64,000 bases of DNA from Cupriavidus consociatus (GTDB lineage: Bacteria > Pseudomonadota > Gammaproteobacteria > Burkholderiales > Burkholderiaceae), in the NCBI RefSeq assembly GCF_017814975.1, contig NZ_JAGIQA010000025.1:1-64000 (forward strand), in the 5' to 3' direction. This document shows positions 43,810 through 53,040 of the stretch, piece after piece. Every line of letters begins with the position of its first letter. Position 1 is the stretch's first letter. Made by a program: the position numbers and the translations under genes. The notes under the pieces are model-generated. The model did not search any database. It saw only the letters and a list, made by a program, of their open reading frames with translations, and had not been told where the DNA came from.

Positions 43810-44802
43810 ATGAAAGTTGCCGTATTCAGCGCCAAGCCCTACGACCGAGAGTATCTTGACGCCGCCAATGTTGCCGAAGGCCATCAGCTCGACTTCTTCG
43901 ATGTTCAGCTTGACATCAATACTGTCAGTCTGGCCGCTGGTCATGGAGCAGTCTGTATTTTCGTGAACGATGTCGCGGATGCAGCCGTGCTCAATGTGCT
44001 CCGGCGTGGCGGCACGTCACTAATTGCGCTGCGCTGCACCGGATTCAACAATGTCGATCTTGGCGCCGCAGCGGGTCTCGACATGAAGGTGGTGCGAGTC
44101 GTCACGTACTCGCCCAACTCGGTGGCAGAGCATGCCGTGGCCCTGCTGCTGGCTATCAACCGGAAGATTCACCGTGCCTACAATCGCACGCGGGACTTCA
44201 ATTTCTCGCTCGATGGCCTGATGGGGTTCGATTTCTGCGGCAAGACCGTCGCCGTGGTCGGCACCGGGAAGATCGGTCGGGTATTTGCCCGCATCATGCT
44301 TGGCTTCGGATGCGAAGTGATCGGCTATGATGTGTTACCCTCACCGGAATTCGAAGCCTTAGGCGGCCGCTACGCCCAACCCGGCGAAATCGGCGCCAGT
44401 GCGGACATTATTTCCCTGCATTGCCCACTGACTCCGCAGACTCACCACATCATCAATGCCGACGCACTGGCGCGCGCCAAGCCCGGGGCACTGCTGGTCA
44501 ATACCAGCCGCGGAGGCCTGCTCGATACCGTGGCCGCAATCGACGCACTGCAGAGCCGACAACTTGGTGGGCTGGCACTGGACGTGTACGAGCAGGAAGC
44601 CGATCTGTTCTTTCGTGATCTCTCCAGCACTATCATCGCCGACGACGTGATGCAGCGATTGGTCTCGTTCCCAAACGTCATCGTGACCGGACACCAGGCC
44701 TTTCTCACGCGGGAAGCCGTGTCGACGATCTGCCGGACGACCCTGCGCAGCATGACCGAATTCGAGTCCGGCCTGGCACTGACGAACGAGGTCAGCGCAT
44801 GA
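43810..44802 (+). CDS. ldhA: D-2-hydroxyacid dehydrogenase, LdhA-like (fermentative D-lactate dehydrogenase)
   Basis: 330 residues from ATG 43810 (MKVAVFSAKPYDREYLDAAN), preceded by GGAGAG and resembling the E. coli LdhA start. VAVVGTGKIGRVFARIMLG is the NAD Rossmann motif. NTSRGGLLDTVAAIDALQS carries the catalytic Arg region, and VIVTGHQAFLTREA the catalytic His. Reduces pyruvate to D-lactate, or oxidises a related hydroxyacid. Follows the AspT-like transporter. The symbol is by similarity only. Confidence 0.82.
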   Translation: MKVAVFSAKPYDREYLDAANVAEGHQLDFFDVQLDINTVSLAAGHGAVCIFVNDVADAAVLNVLRRGGTSLIALRCTGFNNVDLGAAAGLDMKVVRVVTYSPNSVAEHAVALLLAINRKIHRAYNRTRDFNFSLDGLMGFDFCGKTVAVVGTGKIGRVFARIMLGFGCEVIGYDVLPSPEFEALGGRYAQPGEIGASADIISLHCPLTPQTHHIINADALARAKPGALLVNTSRGGLLDTVAAIDALQSRQLGGLALDVYEQEADLFFRDLSSTIIADDVMQRLVSFPNVIVTGHQAFLTREAVSTICRTTLRSMTEFESGLALTNEVSA

Positions 44803-44831
44803 ATTTGGAGGCAGTGAGGAACCCCGGCTCG

Positions 44832-45164
44832 GGGGTAGGCTACGGTACCCAGATTGAACAGCAGTTCGCGCCGATGCGTGCAGCCCCTGGTGCCGCTCAA
44901 CGTGATTTCGAGCGCCTTGCGCCAGCCGCGCGCGATGCTAGCGCCAACCAGGCCTTGCAGCGGCGGCATGCCCCCGGTGCATTCGGGAAACGGGATGGAA
45001 GGCAGCGCTGCTGCGACGGCCCTGACGGTATAGGTGTCGTCCAGCGTGATGCGGACCCGCATGTGGTGAATCGGCACGTCGGGCGGTTGCTCACCGCTTT
45101 CCCTGCTAGGCCAGGGCGCGGTCTTGCTGTCCTTCATCTCGCCTTCGACTTCCGTGAAGAGAAG
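44832..45164 (-). pseudogene. DUF2889-family protein, 5'-truncated by an IS element
   Basis: About 110 residues on the minus strand: VEGEMKDSKTAPW, IHHMRVRITLDDTYTVRAVA, LQGLVGASIARGWRKALEIT and SGTRGCTHRRELLFNLGTVA. This is the core of a DUF2889 protein (GCTH..ELL signature). Its upstream end stops at the ISL3-type terminal repeat at 45172 and its C-terminus fades into antisense of ldhA. Insertion and deletion inactivated it. Confidence 0.65.
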
Positions 45165-45264
45165 TAAGACTGGGTCTTCCGCAATTTGTGTGACGACGGC
45201 AAACTCGCGTGGAGGACCTTGTCGTCGCTTTTCCCGCCCCACTACCAACCGTTCCTCTTTCTGA

Positions 45265-45420
45265 TTAACGTGGGCGAGCCCGCCAGCCTCGCCGTGGCCA
45301 CACGAACTCACGTGCCTGCGATCGCGACCGGACTGGCGGGGCCTGTAGAACAAAGCAGGCCGGTTTATTTGGCTCCAACACCCGCAGCCGCAGAAGCTCG
45401 ATATTTGCGCGGCCATACAT
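45265..45420 (-). pseudogene. ISL3 transposase, extreme C-terminus
   Basis: Minus-strand frame MYGRANIELLRLRVLEPNKP to a TAA at 45265. It matches the end of the ISL3-type transposase (compare ICGRASIELLRLWVMKPN at 61.05 kb). It is separated from the rest of the transposase (46.0-46.7 kb) by about 590 bases that include an IS110-type remnant. Confidence 0.6.
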
Positions 45421-45508
45421 TTGGTGCTTGAGATCCTATGAGACAGGGGACCGTCGACAAGCGCCGATGCTTAAAATCAGCGTGTCGTGCTTGGCTCACA
45501 GGAGCATC

Positions 45509-45736
45509 ATGCGTACAGATCAGGCATACACGGGTACCGAGGATGGGGTGTTGGCGGTGTCGCTCGAACTGGCGGCCGCGAAGTGGAAGGTCGCGTTACA
45601 GACGGGCACCGCGAGCAGCCTGCGGTGCATACGACCGCAATTGCCGCCCGAAATGCGCGAGCGGCTGCTGCGCGAGTGCGAACGGCTCGCGCTGGCACAG
45701 CAGCAACTCGCGGCGCTGGAGAAGGGTCTGAGGTGA
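45509..45736 (+). pseudogene. IS110-family transposase remnant
   Basis: From ATG 45509 the frame reads EDGVLAVSLELAAAKWKVAL, the start of an IS110-type transposase common in Ralstonia/Cupriavidus. It then jumps to LPPEMRERLLRECERLALAQ, which in intact proteins lies about 150 residues later, so a large internal deletion has occurred. It is nested inside the ISL3 element. Confidence 0.5.
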
Positions 45737-45862
45737 ACTTGCCCGTCAAGCTCCTGGGTTGCTGACGCAACCGATCTATTGAGATGGGGCATGTTCCTGG
45801 TTGATGATTCCGGCGTAATGCGCATGCAGGATGAGGCCGGCCAAGCCGGCGGATAGAAGGTG

Positions 45863-45881
45863 GTCAGACGTCACGTCTGAC
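45863..45881. repeat. Inverted repeat inside the nested IS remnants
   Basis: GTCAGACG-TCA-CGTCTGAC, 8-base perfect arms with a 3-base centre. It sits near the junction between the IS110-type and ISL3 parts and could be an element end or a recombination target. Confidence 0.4.
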
Positions 45882-46008
45882 GCGCGCACACAAACGGCTT
45901 CAGCCTTGTGCCTGCATGTAGGAAAATTTGATTGGCCGGTCCCCCCTCGTGATTTAGCCAGTTTGTAAAGGACTTGACAAACCACTGCTCATAGAAGGAG
46001 CTTGAGCC

Positions 46009-46712
46009 GACATGACCCTCGGTCTGGCCATTGCTCCATGGCAACTTGAATGCGGCCCGCACAGCCGGTAAGTCGGAGCTCAGGCTTTGCGCGAACCGAC
46101 GCATTTCCTCAGCGTCGCAGCACGACAAACGTTTCAACCATCGATCGAAATGCAGCACACTTCGCCGGTGCATGAGTCCGAGAAACTCCCGCGCGAGATT
46201 GCGGACCTCGCCCACCACGGGTTCGATCCTGCGTAGCGCCTTCACGAACCGCTCATGCTCCGCGCTTTTTGGCTCCTCGATGGCGAGGTTCCTCCATCCG
46301 ACTAGCCATCCGAACACGCGCCGGGCCGACGGCATCGGCATCGTGGGCTTCAGGACAAGCGGGGTCTTGCCCAGCGGAAAGAGGAGGCGGGTCACGCAAC
46401 TCTGCACGCAGGCGGGACTGCCCTTATATCCGCGCTGCTTGATTTCTTGCCAGATCAGTTCAGGAAAGCGACAGCTCTGGATGATTCGTTCCTCGATATA
46501 GTCGCGATAGGGATCCAAAGGCGTCGGACCCCGCGCCTTGAGTGCGCGCTCGGGGACTGCTCCGGCCTTGACGTACTTCTGCACGGTTCCTGCGCTGATT
46601 GAGAGTTCGCGCGCGATTCCTCTGATCGTGCCGCCCTGGGCGCGTAGCGCCATCACCTCCTTATACAACGCTAGCCGCTTGGCGCGTCGCTGAGCGCTCA
46701 GACGCCCCCCCC
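46009..46712 (-). pseudogene. ISL3-family transposase, middle part
   Basis: Minus strand, about 235 residues: RLSAQRRAKRLALYKEVMAL, an HTH (GTIRGIARELSISAGTVQKY), then EEPKSAEHERFVKALRRIEP and SCCDAEEMRRFAQSLSSDLP, PWSNGQTEGHV with the catalytic Glu of the DDE triad. The frame leaves the family after EGHV at 46009, where other DNA is inserted, and the N-terminal ~200 residues are missing. The 46713-46838 segment carries no coding part. Confidence 0.7.
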
Positions 46713-46864
46713 TTGCACTTCGCTGGAGACGAAGCGCTTGCCCACACGGGCGAGAATACGTTCGATTCCACCGAGAACTTGCCTCATGGTAACGATCAAC
46801 GTACGGCCAAACTGGCCGGAAATCAAGCCCTTGACTGGGTCGTCACACAAAGTGCGGGAGACCC

Positions 46865-47289
46865 GGTCTACACTTCACGACAGGCCTTCGAGTGCGAACT
46901 TGCTCGCGCTGTAGGCCGAGCCCTGCTTTCCACCAGCCGCACCGGGCCATGGAACTGATGTTGATAACGTGGCCGGACCGCTGCTTGCGCATCACCGGCA
47001 AGGCCGCATGCAACACGTTTATGACGCCATACAGGTTCGGCGCGAGCTGTCTTTCGAAATCCGACACCGAGAGCGCTTCGATAACCCAGGATGGCGACAC
47101 CGGCGTTGTTGACGACCACGTCGACCCGGCCAAACCGCGCGACCGCCAGACGGATGGCCTCTTCGGCCTGCGCCTTTCGGTGACGTCCAGTTTGACCAAT
47201 ACCAGGCGGTCGATGTCGAGACCGGAAAAGGCCGACCGCAGCTTGTCCATGTTGCGGCCCGTCTGTCGCTCGCTATGCTGAAGCGGCAC
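46865..47289 (-). pseudogene. Short-chain dehydrogenase, frameshifted and cut by the IS element
   Basis: Segments in alternating minus-strand frames: ARNMDKL-like GRNMDKLRSAFSGL, VVVNNAGVAILGY, LYGVINVLHAALPVMRKQRS, GHVINISSMA and GSAYSASKFALEGLS, the last holding the catalytic Tyr-Lys. The gene stops at 46865, exactly at the ISL3 terminal repeat, so the C-terminal third is lost. At least two frameshifts lie in the remainder. Confidence 0.65.
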
Positions 47290-47346
47290 AGCGAGCGACT
47301 AGGATGGCAAAGCGGCTACCGGAATAACCTTCGTCGCTGCAGGGCC

Positions 47347-48267
47347 TTAGCCACGTTCGGTCTCGTACCGACTGGCGGGAAGCGCCTCGCGTTCGTTCGC
47401 CGCATCCTGCAAGCGGAAGTCGAAGCGGATTCGGGTAAATGGGGCGGTGATTTCGAGCGACTCGTATCCTGCCGCGCTTTTTACCTGCTCAAGCTCCACG
47501 ATGAGCCCGTCACGCGTTGCAAAGGCGAAATCGTCGTTCAGGTAGGTGTCACCCGGAGTGTTGACCTGCGTGGTCAGCGCACGCTTGCCCTCACCGGAAA
47601 CGAGGAAGTGGATATGCGCGGGCCGGTTGCCGTGACGGCCCAACAGATCGAAGAGTTCGGATACGGGGCTGTTGGGCGGAATCGCGTAACCCGGCGGCAG
47701 GAAGCTGCGGAAGCGATAGCGACCGAGATTGTCGGTCTCGATTCTGCGACGCAGGTTGTAATCCGGCTGGGACGGGTCGAAGTGCGAGTAGCGGCCGAAT
47801 TCATTGCAGTGCCAGACGTCGACCACGGCGTGCGGCACCGGCCGGCCGTCGATGCCAAGCACCTGGCCTTCCATGACGAACGGTGTGCCCTTGTTCTCGT
47901 TGCCAGCGTCGAGACGAACCTCGTTGCGCGACAGCGGGGCGCCGGGCACATAGAGCGGACCTTCGATGGCTCGCGACGTGCCGGAAGCGCGTGCGGCAGC
48001 CAGATCGGCCTCATCCTCACGGATGTCGAGCAGGCGGTCGAAGCCAAGACCGGCGGTGATGAGGCCGATCATGTCGGCTTGGCCCAGACGGGTCAGCCAT
48101 TTGACGGCGGCCCAGAATTCATCCGGATTGACGTCGAATTCGTCGATGGTGCGGAACAGGTCGCCGAGGATGCGTGCGGTGATGGCGCGCACGCGCTCGT
48201 TGCCGTCCTTGCCGATGCGGCGGCTGTTCACCAGCTCAAGAAGCTGTGCGGCATTCATTTCAGCCAT
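47347..48267 (-). CDS. catA: Catechol 1,2-dioxygenase (second copy, iac-linked)
   Basis: 306 residues from ATG 48267 (MAEMNAAQLLELVNSRRIG), preceded by AAAGGAG. The longer open frame to 48504 overlaps iacF and is rejected. Iron ligands are Tyr160, Tyr194, His218 and His220, in the same motifs as the copy at 38.0 kb, with which it shares long identical stretches (for example NRPAHIHFLVSG). As last gene of the iac transcription unit it would open the catechol produced from indole-3-acetate. Confidence 0.92.
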   Translation of the reverse strand: MAEMNAAQLLELVNSRRIGKDGNERVRAITARILGDLFRTIDEFDVNPDEFWAAVKWLTRLGQADMIGLITAGLGFDRLLDIREDEADLAAARASGTSRAIEGPLYVPGAPLSRNEVRLDAGNENKGTPFVMEGQVLGIDGRPVPHAVVDVWHCNEFGRYSHFDPSQPDYNLRRRIETDNLGRYRFRSFLPPGYAIPPNSPVSELFDLLGRHGNRPAHIHFLVSGEGKRALTTQVNTPGDTYLNDDFAFATRDGLIVELEQVKSAAGYESLEITAPFTRIRFDFRLQDAANEREALPASRYETERG

Positions 48268-48326
48268 AATGGAGTCTCCTTTTGTTTGGGGTATTGATGG
48301 TTGGAAGCGGCCGCAAGGCCGCCGTG

Positions 48327-49280
48327 CTACAAATCCAGAACGATCCGGGCCGTGCGCGAGCGCGACACGCAGGCACAGATCTGCTTGTTGGACGCCTTCT
48401 CCTTCTTGGAGAGGCAGTTGTCGCGGTGATCCGGCTCGCCCGCGATCACGGGCACCACGCACGTGCCGCAAATGCCTTCGCGGCATTCGGTGTCGATATC
48501 GCAACCCGCTGCCTGCAGGGCATCGACGAGCGAAATGCCTTCCGGGACGACAATGACCTGTCCACTCTGCGCCAGTTCGGCCTCGAAGGCTCCGGCGGGA
48601 AGACTCGCCGCCTCGGGATCGGCCTGGAAGTGCTCCAGGTGAACCGCATCTGGCCCAATGCTGCGCTCGCCCTCCTCGACGACGCGGCGCATGAAGGCAG
48701 CCGGTCCGCAGGTATAGGCGAGCGCGCCCGGCGCTGCATTCGCCATGCAGCCGGCAAGCACTTGCCCTACAGCATCGCGCTCCTTGGCCATGTGGAACGT
48801 CACCTTGCCTTCGAACGCTTCGGACTCCAGGAGATGGACAAAGGCGGCATGCTCCCGCGAGCGCACAAAGTAGTGCAGGTGATACGGATGGCCGAGCCGG
48901 TTCAAACGGTACGCCATGCTCAGCAGCGGCGTGATGCCGATGCCGGCGGCTAACAGCAGGTATTCACTGGCCCCCGTCGCGAGGCTGAAGAGATTGCGCG
49001 GGGCGCTGATCGATAATTCCGCGCCTTCCTGCACTCTCTCGTGCAGCGCGGCGGAGCCTCCGCGCGAGGCGTCCTCGCGCTTCACTGCGATCAGGTAGGC
49101 TGACGTATCGTCGGGCGGGCTGCACAGGGAATACTGGCGTGTGACGCCGGTCGGCCCGAGCACGTCGACGTGAGCCCCCGGCTCATAGGGCTCAAGCGCC
49201 GCGCCATCACAGGGCACGAGGCGGAATGAGCGGATGCCGACTGCCTCTTCCACAACCTTTTCGACTCTGACTTTGTACAT
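48327..49280 (-). CDS. iacF: Ferredoxin-type reductase of the IAA-pathway Rieske oxygenase (IacF)
   Basis: 317 residues of the PDR/VanB type: FMN domain (VTRQYSLCSPP), NAD domain (YLLLAAGIGITPLLSMAYRL) and a C-terminal plant-type [2Fe-2S] domain (DTECREGICGTCV with following Cys residues). Passes electrons from NAD(P)H to the IacCD oxygenase. Lies between iacE and catA with 48- and 59-base gaps. Gene name by position and family match to known iac clusters. Confidence 0.85.
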   Translation of the reverse strand: MYKVRVEKVVEEAVGIRSFRLVPCDGAALEPYEPGAHVDVLGPTGVTRQYSLCSPPDDTSAYLIAVKREDASRGGSAALHERVQEGAELSISAPRNLFSLATGASEYLLLAAGIGITPLLSMAYRLNRLGHPYHLHYFVRSREHAAFVHLLESEAFEGKVTFHMAKERDAVGQVLAGCMANAAPGALAYTCGPAAFMRRVVEEGERSIGPDAVHLEHFQADPEAASLPAGAFEAELAQSGQVIVVPEGISLVDALQAAGCDIDTECREGICGTCVVPVIAGEPDHRDNCLSKKEKASNKQICACVSRSRTARIVLDL

Positions 49281-49328
49281 GACTACCCTTCCAGACTAAC
49301 TACCTCGAACCAGTTTTCGCGCGCAAGA

Positions 49329-50069
49329 TCAGCGCATCAGGAGGCCGCCGTTCGCGTCCCAGTTGGCTCCCGTGACCGCGCCCGCGGAGTCGGCGGCCAG
49401 CAGCAGCACGACTTCCGCCACATATTCGGGCGACCCAAGCCGCTGGACGGGGATCGACCGGCGGATTGCGTCGAGCCGGTCCGCCGGCACGGTTTCGTGC
49501 ACGATCGGCAGGTCCAGCGGACCAGGCGAGACGCAGTTCACGGTCACCCCATGCGCAGCGAGCTCGCGTGCGAATACTTTGGTCAGGATCGCGACACCGC
49601 CCTTTGCCGCAGCGTAGTGCGCGCCAGTTGCGGTGCCGCCACTTTGCCCGGCGAGCGATCCGATGTTGACGATGCGGCCGAAGCCGCGCTGCGCGAAATG
49701 CGCGCCGAACACCTGCGAGCCGACGAAGGTGCCACGCAGGTTGATGGCCACGACCTGGTCGAACTCCTCGGGGCTGATGTCCATCAGCGCCGACACTTTG
49801 GACTTGCCCGCGTTGTTGACCAGCACATCGGTGCCGCCCCAGCGCGCCTGCAATGCCGCCAGGGCCGACTCGAAGGCGCTCTTGTCGGTCACGTCGAGGG
49901 CAAGGCCGATGGCCGATTCGCCGGAGCGGTCCAGCGAATCGGCGACGGCGCATGCCGCACGGAGGTCGAGGTCGCCAAGCGCCACCCGGTAGCCGGCGGC
50001 GTGCATGCTGCGCGCGATGACTTCGCCGAGGCCACGCGCGGCGCCGGTGATCAGGGCAACTCGTTTCAT
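49329..50069 (-). CDS. iacE: SDR oxidoreductase of the IAA pathway (IacE)
   Basis: 246 residues: ALITGAARGLGEVIARSM, VLVNNAGKSKVSALMD, and catalytic YAAAKGG. In characterised iac clusters an SDR, IacE, acts on an oxindole intermediate of indole-3-acetate breakdown. Follows iacD by 10 bases. Symbol by synteny. Confidence 0.8.
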   Translation of the reverse strand: MKRVALITGAARGLGEVIARSMHAAGYRVALGDLDLRAACAVADSLDRSGESAIGLALDVTDKSAFESALAALQARWGGTDVLVNNAGKSKVSALMDISPEEFDQVVAINLRGTFVGSQVFGAHFAQRGFGRIVNIGSLAGQSGGTATGAHYAAAKGGVAILTKVFARELAAHGVTVNCVSPGPLDLPIVHETVPADRLDAIRRSIPVQRLGSPEYVAEVVLLLAADSAGAVTGANWDANGGLLMR

Positions 50070-50079
50070 GAGACGCCTC

Positions 50080-50580
50080 CTACAGCAGGAATCCGAGAGC
50101 GTTCAGGCTGTCGGCGGAGTTGATCAGGCGCACCACCTTCTGTTCCAGGCGGATGCCTTGCGGCGTGAAGCGCAGGCGGTGTGTCAGGTCTGCCGCGAAA
50201 AGCGTGTGGATCTCACGCTTGTAGGCAACCAGGACCTGCGCCGAGCTGACCTCGATGACGTCGGCCGAACGCGATACCTCGGTGAAGCGCGAAACGGTGC
50301 GCACGGTACGGGCGGCATCGACGGCCGATACGGAGTTGCCGGAAGTCAGGCGCTTGATGCGCATGGCACGCATGCGCGCGTCGTCGTAGGCGTAGTTCAG
50401 CGTGGCCTCGAAGTCGGTGGTGTCCGGATCGATCGGTACCACATAGTGGCCGGTGTCGCTCCACAGTCTGGCCCATTGCTGATAGTTCTTGCAGTCGAGC
50501 AATTCGGCCTCGCGCCAGATGAACTCGGCGGCAAGCTGCAGCGAGGGCGAGACCATGGACAGTTCGTTGGGCTTATTCAT
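50080..50580 (-). CDS. iacD: Rieske oxygenase small subunit (IacD)
   Basis: 166 residues, beta-subunit fold: AAEFIWREAELLDCKNYQQW, DTGHYVVPIDPD, VLVAYKREIHTLFAADLTHR. Its start overlaps the end of iacC by 8 bases, indicating translational coupling and 1:1 assembly. Confidence 0.83.
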   Translation of the reverse strand: MNKPNELSMVSPSLQLAAEFIWREAELLDCKNYQQWARLWSDTGHYVVPIDPDTTDFEATLNYAYDDARMRAMRIKRLTSGNSVSAVDAARTVRTVSRFTEVSRSADVIEVSSAQVLVAYKREIHTLFAADLTHRLRFTPQGIRLEQKVVRLINSADSLNALGFLL

Positions 50581-51871
50581 CGCTCATCATCCTTTTCCAC
50601 ATGCGGTAGGCTTCACGCATGCCGCCTTCGTCGGTGGCGTGCGAGATCTTGTCGCCGTTGTCGGCGACGATTTCGCGGTTCAGGCCGCGGTTGACCAGGA
50701 TCGGCACATCCTTGCCGGCGTACGAGCCGCGCTGCACGCGCTCCCAGGCTTCGGCGTCGTCAGGGCTGCCGAAGCCGAAGGGGCCCTGGAAGTGCTCATG
50801 GATGCGCAGCCGTTCGCGGTTGGCGACCTCGGGGCCGCCGTCCATGCCCAGGGCAATGTGGCGAATCTCGGTTTCCGTCGCCGATATCGGATGCAGCACG
50901 CGGAAGAAGGCCATCGACATCGCGACGTTGGGAAACAGGTTCAGGTTGAAGCCCGCGCCATGCAGCGAACGGACGATGCGGCGCACCTGCTCGGCCGGCA
51001 TCTCCTTTGAGAGTGCCTCGGTCACGTGCGCGAAGCGTTCCTGCAACGGCTCCGTGCCGTCGTCCTGGTCGAGGTCGACGTGCCCCGGCACCATCACCAT
51101 CACGCTGTGGCCGTTGCCCAGCGCGTGGGTGACCGCCTTTTCGTCGGTCATGAAGGACAGCATCTCGGACGTCTCTTCATCCACCGACGACATCCACGAC
51201 TTGTGGACGATCGGGAAGTGGTAGCCGTCGGTGGTGTTCTCGAGCTGGATCTTCCAGTTGCCCCGGAAGCGGAACTTGTGTTCGCCCTGCGTCTTGATGG
51301 GGTAGCCCGCGCCTTGCTTCATGAACAGGTCGATCCAGCGCTTTGCCTCGCCGAGGAAGTCGCCGAGCGGTTCCACATCCTGGTTGAAGCTGGCGAAGAC
51401 CATGCCGGCGTAGCTGTCCACGCGCAGCGAGCGCAGCGGCAGTTCTGTCTTGTCGAGGATGTCCTCGTAGCCGTCGGGATAGGGCAGGGCGCGCAGCTTG
51501 CCGTCCAGGCCGTAGGACCAGCTATGGTACGGGCAGGTGAAACCGGTGGCGTTGCCTTTCGACTTCTCGCACACCGTGGCGCCGCGATGGCGGCAGCGAT
51601 TCTCGAGCACGCGGATGGCGCCGGTCTTGTCGCGCACGACAATGACGGGCTGGCGGCCAATCTTCGTGGTCTTGAAGTCGCCGGGGTTGCGGATCTCGCT
51701 CTCGTGCGCGACCCAGATCCAGGTCTTGTAGAAAATGCGCTCTTGCTCGAGCTCGAACAGGCCGGGATCGTAGTACATCGAACCGTCCACGCGGTCCGCC
51801 TGCACCAGTTGCTCAGGCTTTGCCGCGAAGGTCAGCGGCTGGTAGCTATCGTGGGTATCGTGGGAACACAT
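50573..51871 (-). CDS. iacC: Rieske oxygenase large subunit of IAA degradation (IacC)
   Basis: 432 residues. Rieske ligands C93-x-H95 (NRCRHRGATVC) and C113-x2-H116 (CPYHSW). Catalytic iron site TDGYHFPIVH with D215, H218, H223. Close to benzoate/salicylate-type alpha subunits. The complete surrounding set of iac genes assigns it to indole-3-acetate catabolism, where IacCDF yields catechol late in the pathway. An 18-base gap follows iacH. Confidence 0.83.
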   Translation of the reverse strand: MCSHDTHDSYQPLTFAAKPEQLVQADRVDGSMYYDPGLFELEQERIFYKTWIWVAHESEIRNPGDFKTTKIGRQPVIVVRDKTGAIRVLENRCRHRGATVCEKSKGNATGFTCPYHSWSYGLDGKLRALPYPDGYEDILDKTELPLRSLRVDSYAGMVFASFNQDVEPLGDFLGEAKRWIDLFMKQGAGYPIKTQGEHKFRFRGNWKIQLENTTDGYHFPIVHKSWMSSVDEETSEMLSFMTDEKAVTHALGNGHSVMVMVPGHVDLDQDDGTEPLQERFAHVTEALSKEMPAEQVRRIVRSLHGAGFNLNLFPNVAMSMAFFRVLHPISATETEIRHIALGMDGGPEVANRERLRIHEHFQGPFGFGSPDDAEAWERVQRGSYAGKDVPILVNRGLNREIVADNGDKISHATDEGGMREAYRMWKRMMSDE

Positions 51872-51888
51872 GCTAGTACTCCGTGGGT

Positions 51889-53040
51889 TCAGTGGGAGGC
51901 ACCATCGGCAGCGACGGCGCGCTCGATCCGGGTTGCGATGGCGCAGACCGTCTCGTCGTCACGCTTGCGTCCGACGATCTGGAGCCCCGCGCTGATGGTG
52001 ACGCCGGGGACGCCGGGCAGCGGCACGGGCAGGGTGAGTGCGGGATGGCCACTCAGGTTGAAGGGCCGCACCAGCGAGGTCAGGCCGAGGATCGGCGCCC
52101 CTTCGCGGACTGCGGCAAGGGTCGGGGGCAATCCGGGAAGCGTGGGCAGCACGATGGCGTCGACTTCGTCGAGCACGGCGTCGACCTGCGCCATGAATGC
52201 ATGGCGCACGACTTCGGCCTGCAGCAGATCGTCGCGCCCGACGTGGCAGGCGGCCAGCAGGCGTTGCTCGACATCGGGCTGCAGTGCACCCAAGCCGGTC
52301 AGGTGGCCGAAGGCCGCCCAGGTCTCGGCACTGATGATCTGCATGCCGGCCTCATAGGCGGCCCCCATGCCGTCGAGTCGGACACGTTGCGCGGAGAAGC
52401 CTGACTTGCGTAGCGCACTGGCGACGGCTTCGAGAATCGCGGGGTCCGCCTGCACATCGTCCAGCAGGCCGATGCGGAAGGACCGCCCGAAACCGTGCGC
52501 CTGCAATGCGTCGAAGCCCGGCGCAATCACCGCCATCGCGGCGACGATGCCCCCGACGTCATCCGCGAAGGGGCCAACGCAATCGAGCGAGGACTCGGCC
52601 GGATGCGCGCCCCGGCGGCTGACGCGGCCAAAGGTCGGCTTCAGGCCAACGACCCCGCAACAGGCTGCGGGCATGCGGATGGATCCGCCGGTATCGGTGC
52701 CCAGCGCGATGCGCACTTCGCCGGCGGCTACCGCGGCGGCGGAGCCGCTGGAAGAGCCACCCGGAATGCGATCGGGAGCCTGGGGGTTGACCGGTGTGCC
52801 GGCGAAGTCGTTGATGCCCGAGATACCGAAGGCGAGTTCGTGCATCGTGGTCTTGCCGACGATGGACCAGCCGGCATCGAGAAGCCGGGCCACCACTTCC
52901 GCGTGCTCGGCAGCGGGCGAGGCGTCGCGCAGCGCCCGGCTGCCCGCGGCCGTGGGGTAGCCCGCGATGTCGATGGAATCCTTGATGGCGATGGCGGGAC
53001 CGGAGCCCCCCAGTCGGATGCGTGAGACGAAGGCGGTCAT
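51889..53040 (-). CDS. iacH: Amidase-signature protein of the iac cluster (IacH)
   Basis: About 383 residues from ATG 53040, whose ATGA overlaps the stop of the upstream gene. Ser-cisSer-Lys triad region: AIAIKDSIDIAG (Lys), PGGSSSGSAAAVAAG (cis-Ser) and GTDTGGSIRMPAACCG (nucleophile). An amidase-family gene is a usual iac member; its role is not settled and it is not always essential. Symbol by synteny. Confidence 0.78.
   Translation of the reverse strand: MTAFVSRIRLGGSGPAIAIKDSIDIAGYPTAAGSRALRDASPAAEHAEVVARLLDAGWSIVGKTTMHELAFGISGINDFAGTPVNPQAPDRIPGGSSSGSAAAVAAGEVRIALGTDTGGSIRMPAACCGVVGLKPTFGRVSRRGAHPAESSLDCVGPFADDVGGIVAAMAVIAPGFDALQAHGFGRSFRIGLLDDVQADPAILEAVASALRKSGFSAQRVRLDGMGAAYEAGMQIISAETWAAFGHLTGLGALQPDVEQRLLAACHVGRDDLLQAEVVRHAFMAQVDAVLDEVDAIVLPTLPGLPPTLAAVREGAPILGLTSLVRPFNLSGHPALTLPVPLPGVPGVTISAGLQIVGRKRDDETVCAIATRIERAVAADGASH

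Larger units (their letters stand above)
45172..46864 (-). mobile_element. Decayed ISL3-family element, left flank of the iac island
   Basis: Terminal inverted repeats of 26 bases bound it: left GGGTCTTCCGCAA ending GTGTGACGAC (45172-45197), right its near-perfect complement GTCGTCACACAAAG ending GAGACCC (46839-46864), 24 of 26 matching. Inside are two minus-strand fragments of one transposase interrupted by an IS110-type remnant. No direct target repeat is seen (GTAAGACT left, GGTCTACA right), so the flanks have been rearranged. The left flank is a broken DUF2889 gene, the right flank a broken SDR gene. Confidence 0.7.

Noticed and set aside
48268-48504. N-terminal extension of the second catA frame
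   Set aside because: The 79 extra residues do not resemble CatA, overlap iacF, and the ATG at 48267 has a strong AAAGGAG.
51026-52357. 443-codon plus-strand frame through iacC and iacH
   Set aside because: Runs antisense across two genes with intact catalytic motifs; no recognisable protein.
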